Source: Halioglobus japonicus (GTDB lineage: Bacteria > Pseudomonadota > Gammaproteobacteria > Pseudomonadales > Halieaceae). Taken from it: a stretch of DNA of 64,000 nt. Below the pieces are notes generated by a model. That model made no database searches. It was not told the origin of the DNA and saw only the letters and a list, made by a program, of their open reading frames with translations. The stretch lies in assembly GCF_001983995.1 (NCBI RefSeq), contig NZ_CP019450.1, positions 496,001-560,000 of the forward strand. The letters are read 5' to 3'. This document shows, one piece after another, positions 8,809 through 18,539 of the stretch. Within the stretch, counting starts at the first letter, position 1, and the number at the start of each line of letters is the position of its first letter. The position numbers and the translations under genes are program-made.

Positions 8809-9885
8809 TCAATCCGCTTTAGAGATACGCTCTTCAGCGGAAGATTCAACGCCCAACAACTGAGTCGAGCAGAACAACTGTGACGCCGCAGTGTGCTCGG
8901 TCAGCGCATCGGCAGCCATCAGGATAGCGCCCGCCGTCCAAGTGGGTTTTTCGTCGGGCCAGAGCAGGTCTTCAACCATCTGGTAACCCGTCCAGTAAGA
9001 ACCGTCGTCCAGACGCCACTGATGCAGCCAGCTGTAGACCTCAACCGCGCGAGCATGATCGCCCGCCGCCAGCAGTGCCATCACCAGCTCGCAGGATTCA
9101 GCGACAGTCACCCAGGGCTCGTCAGACACACAGCGACAACCCAGGTCTTTTTCGACAAATTCATTCCAGCGCTTGTTCAGACGCGCCAGCGCCTCTTTAT
9201 GGGGCAGAACTCCGGTGAGTACCGGGTAAAACCAGTCCATGGAGTAGCGTGCTTTGCTTTCCCAGGTGCGATCAAAGCGCTCCGGCTTATGACGCAGGGC
9301 ATGGCCAAGACGCTCGCGGGATTCGAGCCACTGGGGGCGGTCCTCGCCAAGGGTGTAGGCAATATTGTGGGCGCATTCGAGGCTCTTGTAGATAGAGCTG
9401 CACCCCGTGATCAGGGCGTCGCCCTTGGGATTGCCGTCAGCGTCTACCGCCCAGTGAATTTCGCCGTGCTCGGTTTGCAGGGCAAGGACAAAGCCGATGG
9501 CCTTGTCGACCATGGGCCACATGGCGCGCAGGAAATCCCGGTCTTCGGTAACCAGGTAGTGATGCCAGATACCTGTGGCCACGTAGGCCACAAAGTTGGT
9601 TTCGCGGCGCTCGGCGTTGTCGACGTCCTCGCCGCGGTAGGCGGCCCACCAGCTGCCATCGACCAGCTGCATGCTGTACAGCCACTCGTAGGCGCGGCGC
9701 GCGGCATCGTATTCACCGCCAATCGATAAACCCATGGCCGCTTCAACGTGGTCCCAGGGGTCTGCGTAACCGCCATCGAACCAGGGAATTTCACCGCTGG
9801 GACGCTGGGTTTCGAGAATGAATTCTACCGTGGGGCGCAGGAATTCCGACGGGAACAGGCCGCGGCTGAGATACAGGCCGCTCAT
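8809..9885 (-). CDS. Alpha/alpha-barrel protein, prenyltransferase-like
   Basis: A 358-residue protein rich in aromatic residues with repeated helix pairs ending in Gly-Ser-Trp/Tyr-Trp patterns (LVDGSWWAAYRG near residue 75, LDDGSYWTGYQ near 305), typical of alpha/alpha toroid folds seen in terpene cyclase/prenyltransferase-like and glycan-active proteins. No signal peptide is seen. It lacks a DxDD motif, so a cyclase activity is not supported. It is the last gene of an operon with a methyltransferase (four-base overlap) and a glycosyltransferase, which points to a role in modifying a polysaccharide or glycolipid. Confidence 0.6.
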   Translation of the reverse strand: MSGLYLSRGLFPSEFLRPTVEFILETQRPSGEIPWFDGGYADPWDHVEAAMGLSIGGEYDAARRAYEWLYSMQLVDGSWWAAYRGEDVDNAERRETNFVAYVATGIWHHYLVTEDRDFLRAMWPMVDKAIGFVLALQTEHGEIHWAVDADGNPKGDALITGCSSIYKSLECAHNIAYTLGEDRPQWLESRERLGHALRHKPERFDRTWESKARYSMDWFYPVLTGVLPHKEALARLNKRWNEFVEKDLGCRCVSDEPWVTVAESCELVMALLAAGDHARAVEVYSWLHQWRLDDGSYWTGYQMVEDLLWPDEKPTWTAGAILMAADALTEHTAASQLFCSTQLLGVESSAEERISKAD

Positions 9886-10598
9886 GAGGTGGCTTCCTTG
9901 CGGAAGTACATCACCACACTTTTACCCATGACCGGGTTCATCAGCTTCTCTGACACCCGGGTCAGTGCCGGTTGCTCCATCAGGTCCCAGACCAACAGGC
10001 GGTGGTACTGTTTCACCAGCCAGTTGTCGTCCTGATTGTTCCAGAACATGCACTTCAGCCACCAGAACGGCACATGCAGGGCGTGGGCCCAGTGGCGGTG
10101 GTAACGGGCAAAGCCGAGCTGCTCGATGTCTTCGCGCAACTCGTTGGCGCGGAAAATACGGATGTGACCGCCGGGGGTGTTGTAGTAACCCTCGCTCAGG
10201 GCCCAGCAGATTTTCTCGGGCCAGCGGCGCGGCACACTGGCGCAGAACAGGCCGCCAGGCTTCATAACGCGTTCTATCTCAGCGAGCGCACCGCGGTAGT
10301 CCGGAATGTGCTCCAGGACCTCGCTGCAAATCACTTTATCGAACGTGTTATCGGCAAAGGGCAGTTCCAGCGCGTTGGCAGACGACAGGCCGAAGGTCTT
10401 GGCATCGTTGTCGGGCTCGTCGAAGTGCTCGAACTTTTCCTGGGTAGTTTTCAGATCGTTCAGCGACAGATCAACGCCTACGGAATGCACATTGGCTTCA
10501 ACGTAGGCGGAAATCACATGACGTCCCTCGCCGCAGCCGAGGTCGAGGACCAGGTCGCCGTCTTTGAGGGGAAAGTGGTCAAAATCAACTGTCTGCAT
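9882..10598 (-). CDS. Class I SAM-dependent methyltransferase
   Basis: A 238-residue methyltransferase (Methyltransf_11 type). Motif I is LVLDLGCGEGRHVI at residues 16-29, the acidic end of strand two is SVGVDLS, and the post-motif region VICSEVLEHIPDY and VMKPGGLFCASVP follow in the usual order. It overlaps the upstream glycosyltransferase by 14 bases and the downstream gene by four, so all three are one transcription unit. The acceptor is probably the sugar or lipid handled by the glycosyltransferase; this is inference from context. Confidence 0.82.
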   Translation of the reverse strand: MQTVDFDHFPLKDGDLVLDLGCGEGRHVISAYVEANVHSVGVDLSLNDLKTTQEKFEHFDEPDNDAKTFGLSSANALELPFADNTFDKVICSEVLEHIPDYRGALAEIERVMKPGGLFCASVPRRWPEKICWALSEGYYNTPGGHIRIFRANELREDIEQLGFARYHRHWAHALHVPFWWLKCMFWNNQDDNWLVKQYHRLLVWDLMEQPALTRVSEKLMNPVMGKSVVMYFRKEATS

Positions 10599-11897
10599 GC
10601 GCCAGTACTTCTCGGTAATATGCTGTCATTTCGCGCGCGCAAACCTGCCAGCAGAATTTCTCTTCAATGCGGGCCTTGCCGGCCTCGCCCAACTGCGCCC
10701 GACGGGCCGGGTCCTGCAATAACTCATCGATCGCCGTCACCATGGCGTCGACATTCTTCGCCGGCACTATCACACCGGCATCGCCAACCACTTCAGGCAG
10801 GGCGCCACCGTCGGTGGACACCACCGGCACACCGCAGGCCATAGCTTCGCCAGCGGGTAGGCCGAAGCCTTCGTATACGGAGGGCACCACCGCAACACTG
10901 GCCTGGGCGTAGTAGCGCACCATTTGTTCGGTGCTGATACCACTCACAAACTGGATCTTGTTTTCCAGACCCAGCTTCTTCACCAGTTTTTCAGTCTTGC
11001 CTCCCGGCAGCGGCTTGCTGACCAGCAGCAACTCCAACCCGGGGTACTTTTCCAGCAGCCTGTGGTAGGAGCGAATGAGGTAGCGCGTGCCTTTGAGTGG
11101 CGCATCAGCGCTACACGTGGCCATCAGCCGCAGCGGGCGGCGCTCAATATCCGGCATGGGGCGGAACATTTCCGTGTCGATGCCGTTGTATACCAGGCTG
11201 ATTCCCGCCGGCTGCAGGCCGAAGTCGCGGGCAATATCCTGGCGCGAGCAGTCCGAGACAGTCACAACATTGTGCAACTGCTTGACCACCTTCTTCTGCA
11301 TGTTGAGGAACGAGTGCCAGCGACGGATCAGCAAACGCTCCCACGCGCCGCGAGCGGCGCTTAGCGCAATGCGCAAATCACTGGTAATCGGATGGTGAAC
11401 GGTCGTCACCAGCGGCAGGCCCATGTCCTGCAGCTGCAACATGCCCCAGCTGAGGCTCTGATTGTCGTGGATGAGATCGTACTCACGACCGTGCTCTTTC
11501 AGGTATTTCACCGCGCGCCGGCCAAAGGTATAGGGCTCGGCGAAACCGCCCGTCAGCTTGCTGGTCCACTCGATGATGTTAGTCATCGACTTGAGGTGAT
11601 GGGGGCGCAGTGAACCCAGGCCATTTTCGAACAAATCGAGGCTGGGTAGTTCAATCAGGCGAACCCGCGAATCGAGGTGCGGATAGGGAGGACCGGAAAT
11701 AACGTCCACTTTGTGGCCTGCATCCACCAGCGCTTTGCTGAGGTAGCGGAGATAAACACCCTGTCCACCGCCGTGGGGCTGACTGCGATAGCCGAGCAGA
11801 GCGATGCGCAGCGGTTTTGCTGGCGCAGCAACAGGCGCCGCGGGAACATGCGGTTGAGCCTCTGTAGATAGTGTCTCGACTTGCCTGATGGGGGCAT
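10585..11897 (-). CDS. GT4 family glycosyltransferase, N-terminal frame problem
   Basis: Retaining glycosyltransferase of the GT-B fold. The C-terminal half has SVAVVPSVYEGFGLPAGEAMACGVP and the VVSTDGGALPEV donor loop. The conserved N-terminal LLGYRSQPHGGGQGVY is in frame, but no ATG, GTG or TTG precedes it before a TGA; the nearest usable codon is CTG at 11811. A GTG at 11727 would delete this essential loop. An ATG at 11897 with GAGAGG upstream starts an adjacent frame that would join the gene if one base were added to the A run at 11815-11818. I therefore extend the gene to 11897 and suspect a one-base sequence error. It heads the operon with the methyltransferase and the barrel protein. 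Confidence 0.75.
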
Positions 11898-12037
11898 CCT
11901 CTCAATATTTATGGGGTAGACGCAGGCGGGCGGGGGACGGCGCTTTATCGTTGTACGCATCCACCGGGAGTTCCAGCGCCTGAACTTTCCGGCAAAGAGG
12001 CTAGATTTTAAGCAGCGGGCGGTTAAAAATCCAGCCC

Positions 12038-12053
12038 CTGTACGGCCGTACAG
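12038..12053. promoter_or_regulatory. Perfect 16-bp palindrome, possible operator
   Basis: CTGTACGGCCGTACAG is perfectly self-complementary and lies in the 232-base gap between the divergent glycosyltransferase operon and rfbA, 38 bases upstream of the rfbA -10 hexamer. Such symmetry suggests a dimeric regulator site, but no family can be named from the sequence. Confidence 0.4.
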
Positions 12054-12066
12054 TCAGTGCCGCGGG

Positions 12067-12097
12067 TTCGTCAGCCATCGTAAAAAGCCGCTATAAT
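12067..12097 (+). promoter_or_regulatory. rfbA promoter
   Basis: A consensus -10 box TATAAT (12092-12097) is preceded by a weak -35 candidate TTCGTC (12067-12072) at 19 bases. The start codon of rfbA lies 33 bases downstream of the -10 box, leaving a short leader. Confidence 0.5.
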
Positions 12098-12129
12098 TGA
12101 CCCCTTTTGTCAGGCCAAGATCTGTTCTC

Positions 12130-13035
12130 ATGAGTCAAACCCCCTATAAGGGCATCATTCTCGCCGGCGGCTCCGGTACCCGCCTCCATCCATTGACCAG
12201 TACGGTCTCCAAGCAGCTCATGCCGGTTTACGACAAACCCATGATTTACTACCCGCTGGCGACGCTCATGTTGGCGGGCATACGCGATATCCTGGTGATT
12301 ACCACGCCCCGCGACCAGGCGGCCTTTGCCGACCTGCTCGGCAACGGCTCCCAGTGGGGAATCAATATCAGCTACACCGTTCAGCCCAGCCCGGATGGTC
12401 TGGCCCAGGCCTTTATTCTCGGGGAAGACTTTATTGGCGCGGATCGTGCCGCCCTGGTGCTGGGCGACAACATTTTTTACGGCGGCGGTTTTACCCTCAA
12501 ACTCAAGAGCGCGGCCCAGCGAGAGGCTGGCGCGTCTGTGTTCGCCTATTATGTGCAGGATCCAGAACGCTATGGCGTGGTCAGCTTCGACGCCGAGGGC
12601 GTCGCCCAGGACATCGAGGAAAAGCCCGAGCAACCCAAGTCACACTACGCCGTCACCGGCCTGTACTTTTACGATAACGATGTCATCGACATCGCCAAGA
12701 GTATCCGGCCGTCACATCGCGGTGAACTGGAAATCACCGACGTTAACAAGGTGTACATGGAGCGCGGCGATCTCAATGTTGAGGTGATGAGCCGCGGCAG
12801 CGCCTGGCTCGATACCGGCACCCACAATTCACTGCTCGACGCCGCCAACTTTGTGCGCGTTGTAGAAGAGCGTCAGGGATTAAAGATCGCCTGCCCCGAA
12901 GAAGTGGCCTATCGCATGGGCTTTATCAACGAAGAACAGCTGCTGGCGCTGGCGGCCCCGCTGGAAAAAAGCGGCTACGGCGTTTATCTGAAAAGCCTGT
13001 TAAACGAACGAGGGGTAGTATTCCATGAAGTTTGA
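12130..13035 (+). CDS. rfbA: Glucose-1-phosphate thymidylyltransferase
   Basis: First enzyme of dTDP-L-rhamnose synthesis, making dTDP-glucose from dTTP and glucose-1-phosphate. The nucleotidyltransferase signature [16 protein letters not shown] is at the N-terminus. [16 protein letters not shown], the [10 protein letters not shown] metal site and [12 protein letters not shown] follow. The 301-residue length is standard (E. coli RmlA about 290). The ATG at 12130 lies behind a consensus -10 box; an in-frame TTG at 12097 overlaps that box and is rejected. It overlaps rfbC by 11 bases. Confidence 0.95.
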   Translation: MSQTPYKGIILAGGSGTRLHPLTSTVSKQLMPVYDKPMIYYPLATLMLAGIRDILVITTPRDQAAFADLLGNGSQWGINISYTVQPSPDGLAQAFILGEDFIGADRAALVLGDNIFYGGGFTLKLKSAAQREAGASVFAYYVQDPERYGVVSFDAEGVAQDIEEKPEQPKSHYAVTGLYFYDNDVIDIAKSIRPSHRGELEITDVNKVYMERGDLNVEVMSRGSAWLDTGTHNSLLDAANFVRVVEERQGLKIACPEEVAYRMGFINEEQLLALAAPLEKSGYGVYLKSLLNERGVVFHEV

Positions 13036-13570
13036 AGCGACACCGCTGGAAGGGGTGTACCTGCTAACGCCCAAGGTCTTCGGCGACGAGCGGGGCTTTT
13101 TCATGGAGAGCTGGAACGCAGCGACCTTTCGCGATTTTGGCTTTGATCTCAAGTTTGTGCAGGACAACCACTCGCGTTCGGCACGGGGGATTTTGCGCGG
13201 CATGCACTACCAGCGGGAGCACACCCAGGGCAAGCTGGTGCGGGTCACCTCCGGGGCGGTCTTTGACGCCGTGGTCGACATGCGCAACGACTCACCGACC
13301 CTGGGCCAGTGGTATGGCGTTGAATTAAGTGCTGCCAATCACCAGATGCTGTGGGTGCCGCCGGGGTTTGCGCACGGCTTCTACGTCATGTCTGAGTTCG
13401 CTGACTTCCAGTACAAGTGCACTGACATCTACCACCCTGCCAGTGAGGTGTCGCTGGCCTGGGACGATCCGCAGGTAGGTATAAAGTGGCCGATTCCGCA
13501 GGGAGAATCGCCCCAGCTATCGGCCAAAGACGCCGAGGGCCTCGCCCTGGGCGAAGCCCCGCTGCTTTAA
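13025..13570 (+). CDS. rfbC: dTDP-4-dehydrorhamnose 3,5-epimerase
   Basis: Third step of the dTDP-rhamnose pathway. Visible family motifs are the start [21 protein letters not shown], the catalytic-His region [15 protein letters not shown] and the [14 protein letters not shown] strand with the active-site Tyr region following. Its 181 residues are normal for RmlC. It is translationally coupled to rfbA (11-base overlap) and converges on rfbB with a four-base overlap of the stops. Confidence 0.95.
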   Translation: MKFEATPLEGVYLLTPKVFGDERGFFMESWNAATFRDFGFDLKFVQDNHSRSARGILRGMHYQREHTQGKLVRVTSGAVFDAVVDMRNDSPTLGQWYGVELSAANHQMLWVPPGFAHGFYVMSEFADFQYKCTDIYHPASEVSLAWDDPQVGIKWPIPQGESPQLSAKDAEGLALGEAPLL

Positions 13571-14634
13571 CGATTGAGCAGCGGCCGCCACCAGTCCTCA
13601 TTGTCGAGATACCAGTCGAGGGTTTTGGCCAGGCCTGTCTCAAAGTTTTCTGCCGGCGAATAGCCAAGCTCGCCACTGATCTTGCTGGCGTCGATCGCAT
13701 AACGCCAGTCGTGGCCGGCGCGATCTTCCACAAAGGTAATCAGATCGCGGGCGCTTTTTCCCGCGGCCTGGGGAGCATCGGGGAAGCGCGCCGCCAATGA
13801 CGCATCCGCTGCAAAGCGCGCATCCAACTGTTCGCACAGCAAATTGACGATATCGAGATTGTTCCACTCGTTGTTGCCGCCAATGTTGTAGGTTTCGCCG
13901 ACCACGCCATCCAGAATCACTTTTTCAATACCGCGGCAGTGGTCCTCCACGTAGAGCCAATCTCGAATATTGCTGCCGTCGCCATACACGGGCAGTGGCA
14001 GGCCGCGCAGGATGTTGGTCAGGCACAGGGGAATCAGCTTCTCGGGGAAGTGATAGGGCCCGTAGTTGTTGGAGCAATTACTGGTGCTGACCTGCAGGCC
14101 GTAGGTGTGCAGATAGGCGCGCACGAGATGGTCCGACGCTGCCTTGCTCGCCGAGTAAGGCGAGTTGGGCTCATATTTCTGCTCCTCGTAGAACCCGGGC
14201 GCATCAGGAGCGAGGGAGCCGTAAACCTCATCGGTGGACACATGGTGAAACCGGTGCGGCAGCGGTTCCGCGCCACCGAGCCAGTATTCCCGCGCCGCCT
14301 GTAACAAGCTGTGCGTGCCCACCACGTTGGTTTCAATAAAGGCGTCGGGGCCGGTAATCGAGCGGTCGACGTGACTCTCGGCGGCGAAGTGCACCAGCGT
14401 ATCCACCTGGTGTTCGCGCAGGCAGGCAATTACAGCGGCCTTGTCGCAGATATCGGCGTGAACAAACGTAAAGCCCTCTGTGCCTTCAAGCCCTTCTAGG
14501 TTTGCGCGGTTGCCGGCGTAGGTCAGGGCATCATAGGCAACAATGCGATCGCCCGGGTGCTGTGCCCGCCAATAGTGAACGAAATTTGCGCCTATAAAAC
14601 CAGCGGCACCGGTAACCAAGAGTGACCTGGCCAT
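13567..14634 (-). CDS. rfbB: dTDP-glucose 4,6-dehydratase
   Basis: Second enzyme of the dTDP-rhamnose pathway, an NAD-dependent extended SDR. The N-terminal TGAAGFIGANF binds NAD; HFAAESHVDRSI is the substrate-binding segment; STDEVYG and the YxxxK pair in SPYSASKAASDH are catalytic. The 355-residue length is typical. It lies immediately after rfbD with no gap (stop and start abut at 14634/14635). The four rfb genes form two convergent pairs, A-C and D-B, instead of the single BDAC operon of enterics. Confidence 0.95.
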   Translation of the reverse strand: MARSLLVTGAAGFIGANFVHYWRAQHPGDRIVAYDALTYAGNRANLEGLEGTEGFTFVHADICDKAAVIACLREHQVDTLVHFAAESHVDRSITGPDAFIETNVVGTHSLLQAAREYWLGGAEPLPHRFHHVSTDEVYGSLAPDAPGFYEEQKYEPNSPYSASKAASDHLVRAYLHTYGLQVSTSNCSNNYGPYHFPEKLIPLCLTNILRGLPLPVYGDGSNIRDWLYVEDHCRGIEKVILDGVVGETYNIGGNNEWNNLDIVNLLCEQLDARFAADASLAARFPDAPQAAGKSARDLITFVEDRAGHDWRYAIDASKISGELGYSPAENFETGLAKTLDWYLDNEDWWRPLLNR

Positions 14635-15507
14635 TTACAACTCCTTTAATTCCTGCAGCATGGCGCGCAATTGCTCACGCCAGTGGCGGCCATTCATTTC
14701 CAAATCGCGCCAGCTGCTGCGCTTGTCCAGCACACTGAACGCCGGGCGCGCCGCCGGCGTGGGGTAGTCACTGGCGGGAATCGGCGCGATCACGGGCGCT
14801 GTGGCCAGTAGTTCACTGGCCACACCCTCTTCGGCAATGGCCACGGCAAAATCGTACCAGCTGCACACACCGGCGTCCGACCAGTGGTAAATCCCGCCGA
14901 CCTCGGGCCGGCTCGCTGCCTGCCACAGGGCCTCGGCAAGACCGCGCGCCCAGGTGGGTGAGCCCACCTGGTCGGCAACTACCGCCAGTTGGTCGCGCTC
15001 AGCCATCAGCCGCAGCATGGTTTTCACAAAGTTCGCGCCGAACGCGGAATATACCCACCCGGTGCGCATGATAAGCGCATCTGGCGCGGCAGCCAGTACC
15101 CGTTCTTCACCGGCGAGCTTGGTCCGACCATAGGCACCAATAGGGGCCGTCTGAGAGTCGGGAAGATAGGGTGAACTGGCCAGGCCGTCAAATACGAAAT
15201 CGGTGGATACATGCAGCAGACGTGCGCCTGCTCCTGCGCAGGCCCGGGCGAGATTACCCGCTCCGTCGCCATTAATGCGCATGGCTTGCTCGACCTCTTC
15301 CTCAGCCTTGTCCACTGCAGTATAAGCGGCGGCATTGATCACCAGCGAGGGTTGTTCATGCGCTATCAGAGCTTCGACAGCTTCAGCGTCGCCTATATCC
15401 AGCTCGCTGCGGGTCAGGCCAACGCATTGCGTGGCAACGGGTGCTGTACGCAGTAACTCCTGGCCGAGTTGGCCGCCTGCGCCGGTGACTAAAACTTTCT
15501 CTGGCAA
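14635..15507 (-). CDS. rfbD: dTDP-4-dehydrorhamnose reductase
   Basis: Last step to dTDP-L-rhamnose. The NAD(P)-binding motif is VTGAGGQLGQEL; VINAAAYTAVDKAE, HVSTDFVFDG and the YGRTKLAGE catalytic YxxxK region follow, and the GIYHWSDAGVCSWYDFA substrate loop is recognisable. The 290 residues match RmlD. It is transcribed with rfbB and divergently from the membrane glycosyltransferase at 15587. Confidence 0.93.
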   Translation of the reverse strand: MPEKVLVTGAGGQLGQELLRTAPVATQCVGLTRSELDIGDAEAVEALIAHEQPSLVINAAAYTAVDKAEEEVEQAMRINGDGAGNLARACAGAGARLLHVSTDFVFDGLASSPYLPDSQTAPIGAYGRTKLAGEERVLAAAPDALIMRTGWVYSAFGANFVKTMLRLMAERDQLAVVADQVGSPTWARGLAEALWQAASRPEVGGIYHWSDAGVCSWYDFAVAIAEEGVASELLATAPVIAPIPASDYPTPAARPAFSVLDKRSSWRDLEMNGRHWREQLRAMLQELKEL

Positions 15508-15586
15508 AACAACTCCTGGTGGGGGCGATGCTGGTTTCCGCTGGTTGCCGGCGTTAGACTAGCCACAAACGAAACCAAGTAAAAAC

Positions 15587-17101
15587 GTGTACCCGAACCC
15601 AACTTCAACTTCCCTGTCCCATCTCGATTATCGCTGGGTATTTGCCGCCAGCTTGCTGCTGTCGGCCTGGTTAATCGCGATCGACCCGCTGATTAATCGG
15701 GACGCTATCATATACCTGCGTGCCGCCGATGCCTACTTACAACATGGCTTTGCGGCCAGTCAGCAGGAGTTCGGACGTCCCCTGCTATCAATTTGTATTG
15801 CGCTTATCCATAATTGGACCGGGCTGTCCACCCTGTGGGCGGGGCAATTAATTACGACCCTGGCCTATGCGGTGCTGTGCACGGGCTTTGTCGCCGTCAT
15901 CCACGTGCTCGGCGGCGATCGCCGTATCCAGTTGCTCGGCGCCATCGTGGTGTTATCGCACCCACTGCTCAATCATCTGCGCAGCTCCATCATGCGCGAC
16001 CCCATCTACTGGGCCCTGCTGATACTGGCGTTTCGGGAATTACTGCTATATCTGCGCAGCCCCACCCTCAAATACCAGGTGCGCTGGTTCAGCTATATCG
16101 TGCTCGCCAGCCTGTTTCGCTTCGAAGGCCTGTTTTTCGCGGCCCTGGCACCGCTGGCCGTGCTGTTTACCCGAAACGTCGATCAGCGCCTGCGCCACTG
16201 CCTGCATTTACTCATTCCCCAGCTCATCGCCATTGGTATCGCGGCCGCAGGCATAGTTCTCTATCGGCAGGGACTGGGTAGCGATACAAATTTATTTCCG
16301 GCCATTAACCAGTATCTGGAGCGACTCTGGGCTTTCCCCGGCCAATTCGCGGCAATGTCGCAAGCCACCGGCCAGGCCATGCTTGAATTTACGGCGCTGG
16401 AAGATGCTTCAATTGCAGTGACCGCCGGCCTGCTCGCAGTGCTGGCAATTAATATTTGCCGAGCCATTACCTGGCCGTGGGTTGCCGTGCTGGTGTGGGG
16501 CCGGCTGACAGGCCTGCTTGGGCGACTGCGTAATGACGATGTGGTGCTGTTGCGGGCGCATGCGCTTATCGCGCTGCTCTATCTCGCCCTGTTTATGCTG
16601 ATCAATCGCTTCATGCTGGAGCGCTACAGCATACAGCTGGTGTTGTTCCTGCTGCTATACCTGCCCTTCCTGCTCGGCACGCTTTGGAACGCCGGCGGCT
16701 GGCGCAAGGGACTGGTTATTTTGCTACTGGTGGGAATGAGCCTCGATACCGTGCTCACGGGCGATGGCGATAAACGCTTCATCCGCGAGGCCACACAATG
16801 GGTGGAACAAAACACCGACGCCCAGGCCAGTATTGCTACCAACGAAAAATATATCGCCTATTTCAGCCGTCGCGACTTCGACTGGACCGCAGCCCTGGGC
16901 CAGGAGTTCAAGCTCCAGAATCTGATAGCCAAGAGCCGCCACTGGCGCAACAAGGATTACCTGGTGATCTACGTTCGCCGCCGCGACGAAGCGCCCTGGG
17001 CCGAGTTTCTGGCCAACAACCATCTGACCGAGAGCCGATCCTTCGCCAGCAACAATCCCAAGAAAGGCCGGGTCGCCGTTGTGCAGGTTGGCGAGCCGTG
17101 A
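15587..17101 (+). CDS. Membrane glycosyltransferase-like protein (GT-C/ArnT type)
   Basis: A 504-residue polytopic protein with about ten hydrophobic segments and a soluble C-terminal domain of roughly 90 residues. The first extracytoplasmic loop carries INRDAIIYLRAADAYLQHGF, the kind of acidic loop that in the GT-C/PMT fold binds lipid-phosphate sugar. A lone GTG at 15587 is the start; its ribosome binding site is weak. It overlaps the following kinase gene by four bases, so it belongs to a three-gene unit with that kinase and a sulfotransferase. A role in adding a sugar to LPS or another glycolipid at the outer face of the inner membrane is inferred, not proven. Confidence 0.6.
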   Translation: MYPNPTSTSLSHLDYRWVFAASLLLSAWLIAIDPLINRDAIIYLRAADAYLQHGFAASQQEFGRPLLSICIALIHNWTGLSTLWAGQLITTLAYAVLCTGFVAVIHVLGGDRRIQLLGAIVVLSHPLLNHLRSSIMRDPIYWALLILAFRELLLYLRSPTLKYQVRWFSYIVLASLFRFEGLFFAALAPLAVLFTRNVDQRLRHCLHLLIPQLIAIGIAAAGIVLYRQGLGSDTNLFPAINQYLERLWAFPGQFAAMSQATGQAMLEFTALEDASIAVTAGLLAVLAINICRAITWPWVAVLVWGRLTGLLGRLRNDDVVLLRAHALIALLYLALFMLINRFMLERYSIQLVLFLLLYLPFLLGTLWNAGGWRKGLVILLLVGMSLDTVLTGDGDKRFIREATQWVEQNTDAQASIATNEKYIAYFSRRDFDWTAALGQEFKLQNLIAKSRHWRNKDYLVIYVRRRDEAPWAEFLANNHLTESRSFASNNPKKGRVAVVQVGEP

Positions 17102-17829
17102 ACTACCAGGCGCTGGCGGAAACCCTGGCAGACGAACGACTGCCTGAGGGCTGGCGCATGGTAGGCAGTTCCGTTCACGCCCGGGTGGCAGTGAATGGCG
17201 ACGGCAGCGTGTACTACAAGGAGTTTCTGCCCAGGGGGCCACTGGAACGCCTCAAGGCATTGGTGCGCGGCTCTCGTGCCTCCCGTGCTCGCACCCACAA
17301 TGCACTCTTGCAGCAGGCCGGGTTCAGGGCGCCCGACAATCTGGCCTGGGGCAAACTGCCTGCCGGCCGGGAGTACCTGTTCAGTTCCACGGTTCCCGGC
17401 GACGGGGTCACCACCTGGCTGCGCGACACGCTGATTGAACGCCATGGCGCCGATCTCGCGCAGCGCCGCCAGCTATTGCGGGAACTGGGCACGTTTATTG
17501 GCCGCATGCACGCCGCAGGATTCGTCCACGGCGATTTGCGGACCAGCAATGTACTGGCCGAGTTTCAGAACAGCCACTTTCAGTTCGCGCTGATCGACAA
17601 CGAACGCAATGTTTTCAGGACGCCCGCTGCTGGCCGCGCTATGCTGCGTAATCTAATGCAGCTGAACATGCTGTTGCCAAGCGACGTCAGCCACCGCGAT
17701 CGCATGCGGTGCTTTTGCGCGTGGCGCACCCAGATGGTTGAACTCAGCGACACCGAGGCCCGGGTACTGGGCCTGCGTGCCTACCAGTGGGCCATGGAGC
17801 GGCTGCGGGCCAAGGGGAAAGTGCAATGA
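17098..17829 (+). CDS. LPS core kinase-like protein (WaaP/Kdo kinase superfamily)
   Basis: A 243-residue protein kinase-like fold. The catalytic loop is FVHGDLRTSNVL near residue 143 and the metal-binding Asp is in FALIDNERNVF near 165. An N-terminal Lys in VYYKEFLPRG is the likely ATP-contacting residue. The GTG at 17098 overlaps the stop of the upstream gene and is preferred to the long upstream open frame, which only shadows that gene. It probably phosphorylates an inner-core heptose or Kdo. It is one of three such kinase genes within 3 kb. Confidence 0.75.
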   Translation: MNYQALAETLADERLPEGWRMVGSSVHARVAVNGDGSVYYKEFLPRGPLERLKALVRGSRASRARTHNALLQQAGFRAPDNLAWGKLPAGREYLFSSTVPGDGVTTWLRDTLIERHGADLAQRRQLLRELGTFIGRMHAAGFVHGDLRTSNVLAEFQNSHFQFALIDNERNVFRTPAAGRAMLRNLMQLNMLLPSDVSHRDRMRCFCAWRTQMVELSDTEARVLGLRAYQWAMERLRAKGKVQ

Positions 17830-18539
17830 ACCTACTGACCAATCTGCTGTGGCGGCTCATGCCCGCCAAAGAGCGCGAAATGCTGCTGGCCTACGCACCT
17901 CAGTATCAGCAGCGTCACATCGAGCGCATCCTCAAGGGTCGAGCAACTTACCAGCCCTGTTTTGACGAACACCAGGCTTTGTTTATCCACGTCCCCAAAT
18001 CGGCGGGGCGCAGCGTGGTGCGCGGTATGTTTGACATCAAATCCGTGGAGCACGCACCCGCAGACTGGTACCAGCTACTCGACCCCGACAAGTATCGCCG
18101 CTACTTTAAATTCACCTTTGTTCGCAATCCCTGGGACCGGGCGGTGTCGGCCTACACGTATCTGCAACAAGGCGGCTCCGCGGCGAGCAGCGACGACAGT
18201 TTATGGAGTGAGTTCGTCGGCAACTTTGCCTCGTTTGACGAATTTGTCACGCAGTGGATGACGCCTGAAAACGTGATGCGCAATGCCTTGTTCACGCCGC
18301 AGATTGTGTTCTTAACCAACCGGTTCGGTCAGATGGATATGGACTATGTCGGCCGCTTTGAGAATTTACACTCGGACTTCAGTGCTATCGCCCAGAAGCT
18401 TGGTGTGGAACGCGAGCTGCCCCACCTGAACCAGAGCCGTTCACAGCCCTACCAGACGTTTTACTCTGAGGCGTCACGGCAGCGGGTGGCCGAGGTGTAT
18501 CGGCAGGATATCGAGGCGTTCGGGTACAGTTTCGACTAG
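17826..18539 (+). CDS. Sulfotransferase family 2 protein
   Basis: A 237-residue PAPS-dependent sulfotransferase. The 5'-phosphosulfate-binding motif is FIHVPKSAGRSVV near residue 55, and the 3'-phosphate-binding motif is KFTFVRNPWDRAVSAY near residue 97. The ATG at 17826 overlaps the stop of the kinase gene, so the two are translationally coupled. A cytoplasmic sulfotransferase within an LPS/glycan cluster suggests that a surface glycan here carries sulfate, a common feature of marine bacteria; the acceptor sugar is not known. Confidence 0.82.
   Translation: MNLLTNLLWRLMPAKEREMLLAYAPQYQQRHIERILKGRATYQPCFDEHQALFIHVPKSAGRSVVRGMFDIKSVEHAPADWYQLLDPDKYRRYFKFTFVRNPWDRAVSAYTYLQQGGSAASSDDSLWSEFVGNFASFDEFVTQWMTPENVMRNALFTPQIVFLTNRFGQMDMDYVGRFENLHSDFSAIAQKLGVERELPHLNQSRSQPYQTFYSEASRQRVAEVYRQDIEAFGYSFD

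Noticed and set aside
9748..10844. Long plus-strand open frames over the methyltransferase and GT4 genes (for example 9972-10844)
   Set aside because: Antisense shadows in GC-rich coding sequence; the minus strand carries the conserved motifs.
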